Positions 1 to 12,415 of a stretch of DNA of 64,000 nucleotides are shown one piece after another. Both the position numbers and the translations under genes were made by a program. Location of the stretch: contig NC_135243.1 of NCBI RefSeq assembly GCF_947623445.1, positions 18,050,479 through 18,114,478 on the forward strand. Direction: 5' to 3'. This DNA is from Clavelina lepadiformis. Its lineage: Eukaryota; Chordata; Ascidiacea; Aplousobranchia; Clavelinidae. Numbering within the stretch: the first letter of the stretch is position 1; each line of letters begins with the position of its first letter. A model generated the notes under the pieces. The model saw only the letters and a list, made by a program, of their open reading frames with translations. It had not been told where the DNA came from and made no database searches.

Positions 1-645
1 TGATCTGGCTGTTATTTTCACAATATGAGCCAGGACGATTGAAGATGATAACTTGTTTTGCTTCTGCTTCAATGGTATGAGTTCTCATTTCTCAAACGGC
101 GTGACAATGCTGTTTAGTTGCCTAACTCTGTCTATACATATTACTAAATGATAATGTTCCCATTTTTATTATTAGACACAAAGGCTTTCACTTTCGAGCA
201 AAGCTTACTGAATATTACCTTGCGCAGTCGTAACAAGTAAAGGGAAGAATGCAAACATTACGACAGTATTTATATGACACACCAGTTCAAGCGAGGTAAT
301 TTATCTGAACGTCATTAAGGATAATTTAGGTTTGGTCAACAACTGAATTGCAAGATCCCAAAATAAAATTTCAGCATTTACAAAACAACCCATGACGTAA
401 CCGTCACAATGTCTACAACATCTGCAGTCTCAAAATGAACGGAACACAAGAACAAAGATGTGTTGGTAACGTTTTTGAAATCGAGTAGATAAAATACATT
501 TACACGAGATAGAATTACTTCATTGTTATGCTGATAGTGCTATACATCTACAATACTAGGACCTTTCAGAACGCTTGACCTTCCCATCGTTGCAACAAAA
601 GAGCTTCTATAGTAGCTTAAAGTTAAATCTCAAGTGGGATTTAAA
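1..645. other. Upstream non-coding stretch
   Basis: I see no exon, RNA gene or recognisable repeat before the TPR gene start at 646. The sequence is AT-rich and stop-dense on both strands. It may hold the 5' UTR and promoter of the TPR gene, but I could not pick out a convincing TATA box. Confidence 0.4.
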
Positions 646-2707
646 ATGTCTCATCAAAAAAAGTGCGTTTTGTTTAAACGTGAATATGACCCAATACCTC
701 ATGTACAGATTACTGATGCTGTGCAGTTTGTTGGGACAGGAAATCTAACCACAGGCTCAGGAGATTTACTCTATCTGGATAAGACGACCAAAGCCTGGCG
801 CCGTTGGGTCTACTTCAAATGCAAATATGGTGTACCAGATTTGTGCACAAATTTGTACGAAAACAAAAGTCTTATTGAGAGAATAGAAAAAGCGTGTTTA
901 GCAACGTCAGAAGGATATAGAAACGTGGCAGAAGATTATTTCTTACGAGCGATGGAAGAGTGCGTTAAACAGTTTAGTAACCCTCGATCAGATAGCGCGT
1001 TGGCACTGGACAGGTAAGTTCAAAAGGCAGTTCGCCAATTTAAAATTATGCGACCACTCTAATGTCCTTAGTTAAATATTAGTTTTACATCATAATTAAA
1101 TGTGTTGAAAAAGTGCCTATAAGGTTATATTTCGTGTATTGTTTAAGTTTTCTGAAATGATGAAATCTTTTTCTTCTCTTTCTCTCACTATGTATCTAGG
1201 CCTACTTTAATTTGACTAATTTGGATTATTCCGACGTACAGCGCTTATGTTTAATTGGCAGGAACCAGATAATTAGATTTACAAACTTGGTCACAATTCA
1301 TAAGTATTGTAGTGATTGTGGCTGTGGGTATGTATGTTGCTACTCCAGTCAATGTGGTTGCTCTTCATATGATAGATTTTAGCAAAGAAGTTACCAGTTC
1401 GAACTATTAGTATCACCTCTTTACCTATGTTTGATATATGTGTGGCATTTTTTTGTGCAGACTAGGAGCAATGTGCCTACAAGCGAACGAATATTCCAAA
1501 GCTATTACTTGTTTCGAATATTCGCTGCACATGAGAAGATTACTGTACGGCAAAGATGCATCTCACGAAAATATATTGACTTCTCTGGTGTACTTGGGAA
1601 CCGCTTGGGCACAATACGCTAACAATCATAGGTGAGTAGGCTAATTCAATAAAAGAATGATAAAGCGTCTTTGCCATAATCAAGCTTAAACTGCAAATGC
1701 AACCTTTTCGTATGACGTAATATGGTATGGCTGGACCGAGAAAAGTCATTGCACAAATTAGAAATATTTTGGTGGTTTGCCTACATGAAGTGTTGCTGCA
1801 TTGCAATGACCCACACAGAAATTCAGTATTATATCTTACGTTACCGTGGCACTTCAGAGTATTTAAACTGACATTGGGCCATGGCTATTAGATTGTGATA
1901 CAAAGCCTGTTGACACCAGCTTGTAAACGATAGTTGTTTTGGTTAAAACCCGGCTAAAAATAAATCTTTTAAAGAAAGTGATATACCAGTACTCCTAAAC
2001 GTGTTCAGAACCGATGTTTTTAATATATTGATTCTTTGGATTCATTAGCAATCTGTCTATATAATAGAAATTTTTGGACCTCACCAATTTTACGTTAGTG
2101 AGCAAATTCCTCACCCACCAAGTTTGGATTGCCGACTTTCTATGCGTGAACCTGTCTATAACGGATTTTTCTTTGATCGTGATTGGATCTTTTGAATAGG
2201 GACTTGCTAGTAAAAAATATAGCGACATTAGCAGAAAAAGCATTAAAACAAGGGCTAAGCAACACTCCCGTTCGACTATAACCGGTATATGTGGATGCCA
2301 TCAGCGTGTCATGATCGGTTTGCCAAAACGATAGAACAGGGACAATTGTCATTAACACCTTGTACAAGGGCTTCATTAAGGTGTAGTGTAGCGTCGAACT
2401 AGCAAGGAAATCGAAACCGGGTTGCATAAAGGCGAACCCGGCACGCTGAATCCTTGTATTTGTCCATTGCAGGGCAATTATCGTCTTTGAAAAAGCTTTA
2501 GAGATGGCAAAATTACTTAACGGAAAGAGAACCTTTGAGAAACAAGACCATGTACAAGTTGCAGAAATATTACACAACTTGGGGACGTGTTGGGAGAGAT
2601 TGCATGAGCATCACAGCGCTATCAAATGTTACGAGGAGTCTAAAAAAATTCGTCGTTTTGTGACCACTCCGGAGCTTTGTATCGGAGCTCACATTCAATC
2701 TCTTTAA
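646..2707 (+). CDS. Small tetratricopeptide-repeat (TPR) protein
   Basis: Three exons join in phase: 646-1013, 1461-1631 and 2473-2707, giving 257 residues ending in a stop at 2705-2707. I chose the ATG at 646 (MSHQKKCVLF...); the open frame only extends a few codons further up. Exons 2 and 3 encode consecutive TPR helices. Residues of the type NEYSKAITCFEYSLHMR, then LVYLGTAWAQYANNHRAI, then LHNLGTCWERLHEHHSAIKC show the TPR pattern (W/L-G-Y-A-F-A-P positions) and resemble the TPRs of kinesin light chain and NPHP3/LGN-like proteins. TPRs are protein-binding scaffolds. The first 120 residues match nothing I know. The family cannot be named more closely, and a partner or pathway is unknown. 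It is short for a KLC-like protein, so it may be a stand-alone TPR adaptor. No gene neighbour suggests a function. Confidence 0.75.
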
Positions 2708-2970
2708 AGAAGCTTATAACTATGCATTTTAAGCTATATTATTACCAACGAGTGTGTATGTGTATCTCCGACACTAGGGTATATACAGCTAGCATAAACT
2801 ATACTTTGCAGTAGGCTGTGTATTAATTATTTGTCATGGTTTGAAGCTAATTTTCCTCCAGGTAGTTCCGACTAAAACATGTTCATGCCATTTGGGTAGC
2901 ATACATACACTTAATGTGCTATCAGGTTACTATCACATATTGCAACTATTTTATACTTACTAATATGCAG

Positions 2971-3367
2971 AGTCGTAATGAAGTCATCGAACTCGAGCGC
3001 AAGTCAAGTCATTTTTTTGATTAAACTCAAGTCGAGACTTTTCGTATAGGTGCCTCGGGTCACTTGGTAAATAAGATATGAGTCAAGTCAAAGCAATTGA
3101 TTTTCGAAACCTACCACAAGTACCATTTGTGTCAACTAGAAGTGTTTAGATCTTCTACAAAAGTTGCTGCATTTGGTTGCACCGTACTCGTTCGTAGACA
3201 AATAAGTTTCAGTTTAATGTGTTTGGACCAATATAATTATTGTATCGTTTTACTTTATTGCTAGAAAGTATTCAAAACGAACTGACTCGAATCAGGTGGA
3301 GTTTATTGATGTACTTTTTTGAAAGGGTCTCAAGTATTTGGAAAAAGTGTCTCGAGTCATTACAACT
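2971..3367. repeat. Terminal-inverted-repeat element (MITE-like)
   Basis: The left end reads AGTCGTAATGAAGTC and the right end, read in reverse complement, AGTTGTAATGACTC. The ends are therefore imperfect inverted repeats about 400 bases apart. The interior is dense in AAGTC and GACTCGAG-type words, a common feature of non-autonomous DNA elements. There is no coding capacity. The superfamily is not determined and no target duplication is obvious. Confidence 0.55.
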
Positions 3368-3405
3368 AAACTTATACTAAGATGTAACCAATATATAGAT
3401 TAGAC

Positions 3406-3625
3406 CAGGGGTGGGCAACATACAATGGGCTTGCCCATTCGTGAATTTTTACAAAGATTTTGGCAAATTGACGAACAAAAATACCTTCCTACTAATAAAA
3501 AAACCTTCGTAAAAATGACAGAATATTCGTAAATTTTATTTTTACCGAAGAGCATAGTAGGCTATAGCAAAATGAACAGTAACGGATATCCGTGTTCGTA
3601 TGTAGAGCATAGTATGTGGCCCCAG
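3406..3625. mobile_element. hAT-end fragment
   Basis: A CAGGGGTGGGCAAC terminus at about 3406 is typical of the ends of many hAT transposons. I cannot find a matching opposite end, so this looks like a truncated or diverged copy. The right boundary given is only a guess. Confidence 0.4.
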
Positions 3626-4096
3626 GTCCTCGTTGTATAAAAGAAACCAACTGGATTCCTTCATATGTGTAAAATCTATAAAACTAAGGAGCTACATTTG
3701 AGTTAAAGTCTGTCTTAGGTTTTAGACAACATGATCGTATTGAAAACGAAAGTGCCCTGGGTATCTCTTTACCACAAATATACAGTGTCATTTATGTTTT
3801 GTATGAAATGTCGATTGTAAGTCATATATATTATAGTATCTGATCTAAGAAAGTTGTACTTTGTGCAAAAGGAATAAGCTTAAACGAAGTGAACAACATA
3901 AAGAAACATAAACAGCCTTTAGAACAAAATTAACTATATGAAAAGTCAAACTGAACGAAGCGATGTTAGGCAAACAGTAACGAAACTGAAGCTAACTTTA
4001 GTATAACTAAGATGTTAGGCTAAGATTAACGAAAGTGAACTGAATAAAAATAAAACCAACACAACACAAAAATTGCGAATAACAAACAAGAAGGGT
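3626..4096. other. Intergenic, nothing recognised
   Basis: This AT-rich sequence lies between the hAT fragment and the 3' end of the receptor-like gene on the minus strand. It may include the 3' UTR of that gene. I recognise no other feature in it. Confidence 0.4.
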
Positions 4097-7000
4097 TTAA
4101 TATAAAGTGTCCATTACTGAGTCCTCGTCGTAACTGCTGTCATCGTTTTCGTTTTCCGAGCTAAAACCTGAAAATATTTGGCAACACTGAAAATAAAATC
4201 GCCCATAATCATATTTAAAAAAATAATTGTTAACTTAGTTGCTTACAAAAAAGCATTTCTTGTTCTTTGGAAACTAATTATAAGTTGATACTTACTTTCA
4301 CATTCTTGACAACTGGTGAAAGATGTATTAGATTTGTTTAAATATCCAGCGTGAATGTGGTTTTCCGTTGCCAAGTGCTCATCGTAAATGCTACAAGCGT
4401 CGTCTTGGTGAGGGTTAAAACCAATATATATTTCGCTATCTGGCAAGAGAGCGCAGTGTTTCAGTGTTTCCTGGGTGAGACTGCTTTCTTGTGAATGGTT
4501 TTCGTTTTTATTAGATAACGGTATGCATACTGGGGCAGTCATAGACTGAACGAATGTTCGAGAGTTGACGACATCGGTTGCTTTTTCCAGTGACCCCAAT
4601 GCGCTGTTGTAAAATGGTGTTTCTAAACCGGAAAATAGCACGATGTCGACATCACATAACACCAATGAAATGTTATTGATAATTTAATTTAATATTCACT
4701 ACTGTAGGAATAACAACTGTTACCTAAGTAACAAGAAATAAAAACAGTACATAAAGTGTGTACATATCAGATAAACATATTTGTGCGATAAACTTGAAAA
4801 TGAGTGATAAACCACCTATTATGTAATAGATAGCTTTTATTCAGGTCAGATCAGGTGGTGTTAGGCAAAAATTAATGGAAACGATAACATAAAAAACCCT
4901 GGTCTACTGACCTGCTGTATAATTGTTCGTTAATAGAGAAGGTACATCAGGTTGGGAATCCGTTTCTGGAGGTGGAATAAAAACAAATCTTTTTTGTAGT
5001 ATGACTTCCTAGAAAAGATCGTATAAGTACAGAGTTATTACTTAGTCAGTTGGGTGTAAGCTTGCAATATTCAGCTGGAAATGGTAGACAGCTACAGACT
5101 CAAACTACAGCGACTAGACTTTAACCCCGAGCTGCGTTAATACAAGGTTAAGGCTCTTAGCTTCCTTTACACCTTTCCTCTAAAGTAATATACTTAAGTA
5201 TTTTCGAAGTTTTTGTATAAAGCAAAGGATTGGCTTAGTGCAAAAACTGGAATGCAATACGTAAGAGATAAAAAATCTTTTGTTATAAAAATTGCTTAAG
5301 CTAACCCGTAGAAAGTTATGAAGATGCGCCAAATCGAAAAATTCGTGAGATTAAGAAAAATAGGTTTTGTTGTTTGTGTGAATACGAACTGAAGCCGCCA
5401 ATTTTGCTCATTGAATTTGATCAAAGTTGCTGATGGATAAGAAAATTATGTTTGAATTTGTTCATTGATGAATGATTGCAATCGATCTGTTTTTCGTATT
5501 TGAAGCAACAAAAACTCGCACAAAGATTTCACCATAATTAGTACCAACAAAAATAATTTTATACCTTCAATTCTTTGCTTAATGTTTACAAAATACAGGA
5601 TACGACACTAATCTGCCCGTAAGATTCGTATTCGATTAGGTTCATTCTTACCACATAAAAACATTTTTTCGTGTAACTGCAAATACTTGAGGAATTATTT
5701 TATATTATAACTTACCAGGTTGTCATAAGCACTATTGAAGTTTTTTCTCCCTTCTTTCCTTCCTTTCGACTCTTTATTAAATTTAAAAGTATTCCAAACT
5801 AAATAGTTGGACACAATCCCAGCGATCAAAACAACAGAAAATACTATTGCCAAAATAGCGATGACGGTATATTCTTGTGGTTTTGGATATGTCGGCCTTT
5901 CCATCGTATCTTCACATAAAAGATAATAATTAATTTGTAGGTGATACTTTTGCATTATATGTAATCAGACCGCGTTTATTCGAACTCTGAAAAACCGGAA
6001 TGCTCGCTATACGACACGAAGCTTCCAGGAATAGGTTTACTTCTTCCCATGGACTTCAGCAAGGTATCGAACCGGAACTGAACTTGAACTTTTAAACCGG
6101 TTTGAGCTGATGTTTTTTAAAAACCTAACCGGAACCCTTACACAACATATCAAGTTTTTCTGAACCCAAACTGAACCTGAACCATTGAAGACTAAGAGAA
6201 ATATCCCTAACCTGAATCGAACCTTTCTCAATTAGAGTATAAACACTGTTTCAGTACAATAATTTCATGACGTGTTTTCTTTGCTTATTTCAAAACGTAG
6301 AGAAGGTAAACTAAGAAATAGGCCTGATGAAACTTCTTGAGCTAACGAATTGCTACTTGGGCAGAGTAGCTGAAGAAATTAAAGAAAGTGATTAGTTGGA
6401 TAATGTCATTTAAACCAGGATCAAACCGAATATTAGCAAGATAGCTGAACCTAAACCGGAAAGGAATGAATGTGTGCACCTTGTGCCAACCTGAATCGAA
6501 GTAGAAACGGTATAAAATAAAATTTTGTAAAACCTGATCCGGAGTTAAACCGTTTTCCACTGCGGTTCGACTCCCTGAATTTTAGTTTTTTGATCCTGAA
6601 ACCTCACTGTAGGTACAACTCCGAGACGGAAAATTAGAATGAGATATGTCGAATCACTAGAAGAACACCTGTTAATCCGGATAACATACGAATGTTACAT
6701 ACATTAATGCGTCAATTTGTCTTACTCCCTTGTCCCACATGACTGTTTGTTTTAGGCGAAGTCATTAACCAATTTTGTAACTTCTTTTACTGTAGTTATT
6801 TATCTTGAACACAGTTAGATCTTCAATACATGTTTTGCGTCTCCATAGTGTAGCCCTAAATGCATATATATATATACATAGCATATGTAGGTATATACCT
6901 TACGTAAATTGATTTCACTGTGGTATTCGTTCGATTGCAATTACCCGCTGACCTCGCTAAACCGGCATTTTTCGTCGAAACAAATTGGTCGGAATTAACG

Positions 7001-9786
7001 AGGTTTGACTACAATAGAACAATCAATGCAAGATGGTGAAATACGGTCTAATGGAGCGTTTTATACTATTCGCGTAACAGGAATTCTACCATCAAATTGC
7101 ATGATGATGTTTACAAAATGACATGGATGTCGACTATCGCACATGTACCTGCAAACGTTAATATTTAGCATTTGTATAAGACGGAAACTACTTTTTATGC
7201 ATCTGTTGGAACATCAATTGGATATTTATATTACTTCCATAATAGTGTGTGTAATATCTTACAGTTATTAGAAACTAGAATTCAAAATTTGACGTAGATC
7301 AGCGAACCCTTGCACCAATTGCTTTCAAATGTTATCTCACCTGTATTAACAGCTGCTGGTTCCATGCAAAGAAGAGACAATTTTTCTGAGTTTGTGATGT
7401 TCCAATACAAGCAAACATATGAAGTACCATTTTCCGGAAAATTGTAATCGTGTATGGAATGGAGTGTTATGTTAAAATATTGGCATTGTTGAGCTTGACA
7501 TTTCTTTTTGTCGATAAGAAATGAAATATTTTGGTCATCTTCATGCAGCTCGAAGTATTCTAGTGGCATTTTGTACATTTCGCGCCCGTAAAGCGAAACA
7601 GTTTTTTTTGCTTGATATTCTTCCAAATCTTTGTAAAAAACAAATTACATAACTGAAAATGTTTTATATTATGCTACATACATACATTTTAGTTGTACTT
7701 TTAGACGAAATAACCACCTTGTATACTATAATTATATACTTTGTTATATATAATAATTAAACAAGTTTTTTTGTATATAGGTAAATGGTTTTTATTTCAT
7801 TATTAAATGTATTGTACTTTTATGTTATTTCAGGTAAAATAAAGTTTACAAGGACCACTTACTTTCATTAAAGCGAAAGAAGCACTCAATATTTATGTTC
7901 CGATCTTTTTCTTCCAGATACAAGTCATTGAGACTCAATTCATAACCTTCTGACTGCTCTGCTTGCAAAGAGTTGCAAATTTGTTGGCCTAAAAATGAAG
8001 CAAGCAAGGTTTTGTTATTACAGCATACATCGCCAGGAAAATGATATTCCTGACATTATCTCTATAGTTTACTATAGCTTTATGGAACAGACGAAAAAAA
8101 GCTATTGAAATCGATGTAGACACATTTCCAGTGACGTGGTAGTGGTCAACCAGTGTAGAATTTCTTTCTCGATATAGATTCTCGATAGAGGGTGATAAAA
8201 CGTTGGTTCAGTGGTGGAAAATAGGAGGAGTGTAGCACATTAAAACAAGAAAAGTTTAAGACAAAGCACCAAATTAAAATTGTTGTTTAACAAATACTTC
8301 GGTGTTTTGAATGCATACTTTGAGCGCTATCTTTAGTTTTTATCTAAATTTGACTGCGTTGATAAGTTACACGTAACACATAAACGCTTTTGCAATTTTT
8401 TAACAAATTCAACACCATATTAACAAATTATTTGATGCTTTGCTCTAAAGGGAAACAGCTAAAAACTTTGCAGAAAGTTTTTTGTTGCACATACACTTCA
8501 TCGATAACATCAGTTAAATTATATCCTAAATATAATTTTATCAATTATCTTAATTTAACGAACATGGTGGTAGGCTTGACGGGGGATATTTGTAACGGTT
8601 TTGTCCCTTGCGGAACAAAGTGATTATTACCCCCTCGTGGTAGCACCTTTTTGGACGGCATTGCTTTTGTGTGAGTGGTACATCTATACATCCTTCTATT
8701 GGAACCCTACAAAAATAAAAACCTCTAAACAAATAATTCATGTTTGTGACACAAAATGTATGTTGCGTTATATGATACTTGCGATAGGTGCAAAATGATC
8801 TTACAAACAAATATTATGAAAAAACTATCAGTAAATTCAGATCAGGCATGTGGACAAAAACTGGTAAAACAGTTTTTCGAAAGAAACTGAATTATGATTA
8901 GCGTATTAACTTTGTAGCCTACACGATATGATTTCTATTACATTAGGTCAGCATTTAACTGACAAAGAAAATGAATATTTCTTACTATGGATTAAAGAAC
9001 TAGGCTATATAACAAGATGCTTCCAATTTTTGTTTATTTATAAATTTTCCAGTCATTAGTGTCCTGATAATATGTTCTATAACTTACCAAAATATTCATA
9101 TTTATCTATGAACACATGTTTTACTGTCAATTTAATTATTACCTATCATTTCCAAAACCTACTCACCATAATTTTTTACCACCTCCATTTGTCGTTGTTT
9201 CCAAATACAAGGTCAGATTGTCTGCGGCATTTTCATCGTATTCGCCTTTCCAGAAGAAGTTTACAAAACTGGGAATTAGTTGAAAATCGTAAGTTGTTAG
9301 TTCAATCTCAAGCGCCGTTCTCACTGCTTCACCTATTGAAAAAAATCTTTATTACAGTACAATGTATATGTGGTCTTTTTTTACCAAGAGCGGTCTTCTG
9401 TTTTATGTCTGCGCTACACCTTGCAATTTCTATGCGTTGACATAGGGTGTGTGACATCATTATGGGCCATCACCTATATGGCAAGCGTGTCTATTGTTTA
9501 TACTAGAAGGAATTTACAGACGTGTCAATGCTATAAGCAATCTAAGAAAACGCATTATCTTATTGATACATCAATAAAATTGCTTTTAATTCTGGTAGAA
9601 ATGCTTACATCTAGAACCGTTGGTCCGATTCTGGCAAAGAACATTTCCTGATCTAGAGTTTTCCACCTCCAAGTCCAGGCATGGACACAGATAATATCCC
9701 GTTGTCATAGATAAAGGCAACAAGCATATCATTATGAATGTAATTTGAACGTACATAGTTATAACATAACTACAAACAATGCACAC
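4097..9786 (-). CDS. Single-pass type I receptor-like membrane protein
   Basis: Eight minus-strand exons keep phase: 9786-9609, 9332-9183, 7988-7863, 7628-7341, 5909-5716, 5008-4912, 4622-4296 and 4167-4097, about 476 residues. Exon 1 carries a signal peptide (ITFIMICLLPLSM) and then a YLCPCLDLEV segment. Exons 2-4 form an ectodomain with several N-x-S/T sites and spaced cysteines. Exon 5 has one clear membrane span (VIAILAIVFSVVLIAGIV) followed by a basic stop-transfer stretch. The tail of about 190 residues is acidic at its end and carries tyrosines in SH2-like settings (EIYIGF, SIYDEH, SSYDED). This is the build of a cytokine or growth-factor receptor. The cysteine-rich ectodomain loosely recalls IL-17 receptors, but I see no SEFIR, TIR, kinase or WSxWS motif, so the family is unassigned. 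The exon 2 donor is the least certain: GTGAGT at 9166 is a stronger site but would need a further exon to restore phase. The start could also be the internal ATG at 9756. Confidence 0.65.
5985..6590. repeat. Degenerate AACCGGAAC-rich repeat in receptor intron 4
   Basis: Within the intron between exons 4 and 5 of the receptor-like gene, words of the type AACCGGAAC, AACCTGAATCGAACC and AAACCGG recur every few tens of bases. This looks like a decayed repeat element built from GGTTC/CCGG words. The open frames seen across it on the minus strand (6037-6231, 6342-6560) come from this composition and not from a gene. Confidence 0.5.
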
Positions 9787-10425
9787 TTATGACTTGGCCT
9801 TCGTTTATGTCAGCACTGTTTATTAAACATTGCATAAACAACAGTCGGTTACAAAACTCACAAAAAAATTACCCTTTCTTGATTTAGTTTCATCTTTATG
9901 AGGGATCTGACTGTATCGATTAGATACTATTGTGCTGTTATTTGCCTCACAAAAAACGGCTACAGAAACCACATGCCTTTTTAGACAATCGATTATAAAC
10001 ATTTTGCTAAAATTATGCGAGAACCTGTCAATTCTATATTTATAAACCAAATCGTTCAGTTTAATATTTTATCTCTTGAATTTCAAAAAAATATAAGAAA
10101 TCGAAGTCAATTAATTATTCCTAAATACACTGGTTTATCGCTATTGCAACGGCTTATTCGCGTGACTGAATTCGACTTAACCAATGAAGCATATCACATG
10201 TAACAGCAGTCAATAAAATTGAATTAATAACTATTTTTACTAGGCTATTTTTAGATAATTCTAATCGATGAACGACAAGTTGATTACACATATATACAAT
10301 GCAAACAGCGTAATAATTATAATTTGACAACAAAATATTCAATTTTTACCTTACTCTTTAACATTGTGTATGGCATTTGATAACACATGGAAAACTAACT
10401 TGCAAATTATCAAGAGCGTTTTCAA
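9787..10425. other. Intergenic, nothing recognised
   Basis: This is the region upstream of the receptor-like gene and presumably holds its promoter. No coding exon, RNA gene or repeat stands out, and short open frames here have no recognisable domain. Confidence 0.4.
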
Positions 10426-10509
10426 TGACACATTGTTTTTCATTAGATACATTTGACACATTGTTTTTGATTTGATACGTTTGACACATTGTTTTTGATT
10501 TGCTCATTT
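10426..10509. repeat. 28-bp tandem repeat, three copies
   Basis: Units beginning TGACACATTGTTTTT start at 10426, 10454 and 10482, giving an exact 28-base period. The copies differ by a few bases, mostly in their second half. No function is suggested. Confidence 0.8.
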
Positions 10510-10614
10510 ATTTTGCTACAAATAAATATTTGACCAGTATTGCTTACTGCTGATACCTGTTGGCGTTCGATGTTGATCAGGAAAGAGTCAGCGCACAATA
10601 TAGACGGTGTAGAG

Positions 10615-10760
10615 CAGGGGTCTCCAAACTTTTTCGTTAGAGAAACATATAAGGGAAAGACAAACAAAGCGTAGACTAGCTTTTTATTTAATATTTCCAT
10701 TGTAACAAAAAATATTTGCGAAACGGCAACAACTTGAAGCGTTTTACGTCATATTACTCT
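10615..10760. mobile_element. hAT-end fragment (CAGGGGTCTCCAAAC type)
   Basis: A CAGGGGTCTCCAAACTTTTT terminus starts at 10615, a standard hAT end. The matching right end (GTTTGGAGACCCCTG) was not found within the next few kilobases, so the copy is truncated or too diverged to delimit. Confidence 0.5.
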
Positions 10761-11995
10761 TATAGCTGAGTGTAGTTGGCAGCACGCTACAGGCAAACAA
10801 AGATTACTAACATCTTGATTTACTAAACATTTGTCAAAAAGCGACGTTAAACGAAACCGTTGCCATCTCTATTACTGTAAGACGAGTTTTTTCATCGACA
10901 TCATCAAGCCCTTGGTGCGACTTATACACGTAAGATCCTACTTTTTCAGAGCAAGTTACTTTCAACCATTTGCCCCACTTATTTTTCACCCATCTTATTA
11001 CAAATTGCATATAAAACGCTCGCAAAAAAAACACTAAACATCTATAGTAACAAAGAACCGACCCAAGTGGTTCTCTTCTTTGCAACTAAATGAACCCATA
11101 GGTTTATTTCAATCTCCATATCTTTTGGTTGATTTTGCTCATCTCCACGTATAAGCATGAGCGTCATACGATTTAATACAGTGCGCTTTTAAAACAGAGA
11201 AAAAGGCGATTGCAACGGCCACGGACAAAATGTTCGTTCTCTGTTTGGAAACAAGTTGGGCTTCCCTTCACTGCTGCAATTGATGTGTTACAATTACAAT
11301 CTTGTGCTATGACGTTTGGAACCACTATAAAAATTCTGTCAAAATTTCGCAACACCGAAAATATAAAGCGATTTTGCGACCATGAAATGTTAGCAGTAAG
11401 ATAGCTGCATTGTTCATTCGTATGCCTGGAAGCATGGGCATTTAGATTTCGCACGGAAAAATTATAAAGTAGGTAGTCAATCATAAAGTAGAGATTGATG
11501 TTCGCAGGATTCAGCGAAACAGACAAAAGAGACGAAGCCAGCCAACTCTGGTTGTCAAACTTGTTTATCGTTTGCTCACATGATTGGACTACAACCACTT
11601 TTTCGGTCACTTGCGGGTTGCATGCACGCAGAACAGTTTGAAAATCACTGAATTGAACGGTATTTTACGTTTCAGTAAAAACAACCAAACTCTCCACGCT
11701 TTTACACAATCCCATTGCCTGTCTTTTCTTATTGGCTTCGTGACCTATTTTCAGTTCAATAATCACTTCAGAAAGCTAAGACTTTCACGTTAAAAAGTTA
11801 TAACAAAATATATTTTAACTCACAAAAAATGTTAAACACAGTAAGATGCATCCAAATACTTTTAATATAATCAACACCTAGCTACATTTTGATGCTTGCC
11901 ACGTTCAATCTGATCCTTTCCTTCCTATTCAATCAGTACCGCAAACGTTTTTACATTCCAAAATAGATCTATTCTCCTTTGTGTAAACCTTAATG
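10761..11995. other. Intergenic, nothing recognised
   Basis: Open frames of 60-145 codons occur on both strands (for example 11173-11610 minus) but show no domain, no splice-linked continuation and no conserved motif that I recognise. Some of this may be old transposon interior. Confidence 0.35.
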
Positions 11996-12003
11996 ATCTA
12001 TGC

Positions 12004-12415
12004 CAGACGTGGGCAAACTGCGGCTCGCGAGCCGCATGCGGCTCTCCGGCATGTTTTTTGTGGCTCTTCTAGTCGAATCGTAAAATTCCAAAAAATGTAA
12101 AGGCTACCAAGAGTACCGTTTATGAAAGTTTCTGTGTAGTTTTTCTTTATTTAGGCCAGCATTTCTTTTATGACGTAACACTAGACATCGATTCCGACAT
12201 TGTTTTCAGGTATAGATTCTATACTCTATGGCAAAGGTTGTCAAAATGCACCTCACCAACATGTTTTTATGGGTCTTTTAGTTAAAAAGTAATATCCCAA
12301 AATGACTACTAATAGTATAATAACCAAATTGACAATCATTACTGATTTTGCGGCTCGCTGGTGTTTATATTTTTCCGCAAGTGACTCTTTCATTGAACAA
12401 ATTTGCCCACCCCTG
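12004..12415. mobile_element. Non-autonomous hAT miniature element with perfect 8-bp target duplication
   Basis: The element starts CAGACGTGGGCAAACTG and ends TTTGCCCACCCCTG, inverted termini of the hAT type. It is flanked by an exact 8-base duplication ATCTATGC at 11996-12003 and 12416-12423. At 412 bp with no transposase it must have been moved in trans. The intact duplication points to a fairly recent insertion. Confidence 0.9.

Noticed and set aside
2140-2577. 145-codon minus-strand frame
   Set aside because: It overlaps exon 3 of the TPR gene on the other strand and has no recognisable content.
6037-6560. Two minus-strand frames in the receptor intron
   Set aside because: They are produced by the degenerate AACCGG-word repeat, not by a gene.
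11173-11610. 145-codon minus-strand frame with several cysteines
   Set aside because: No signal peptide, domain, repeat or splice partner; composition is like the surrounding non-coding DNA.
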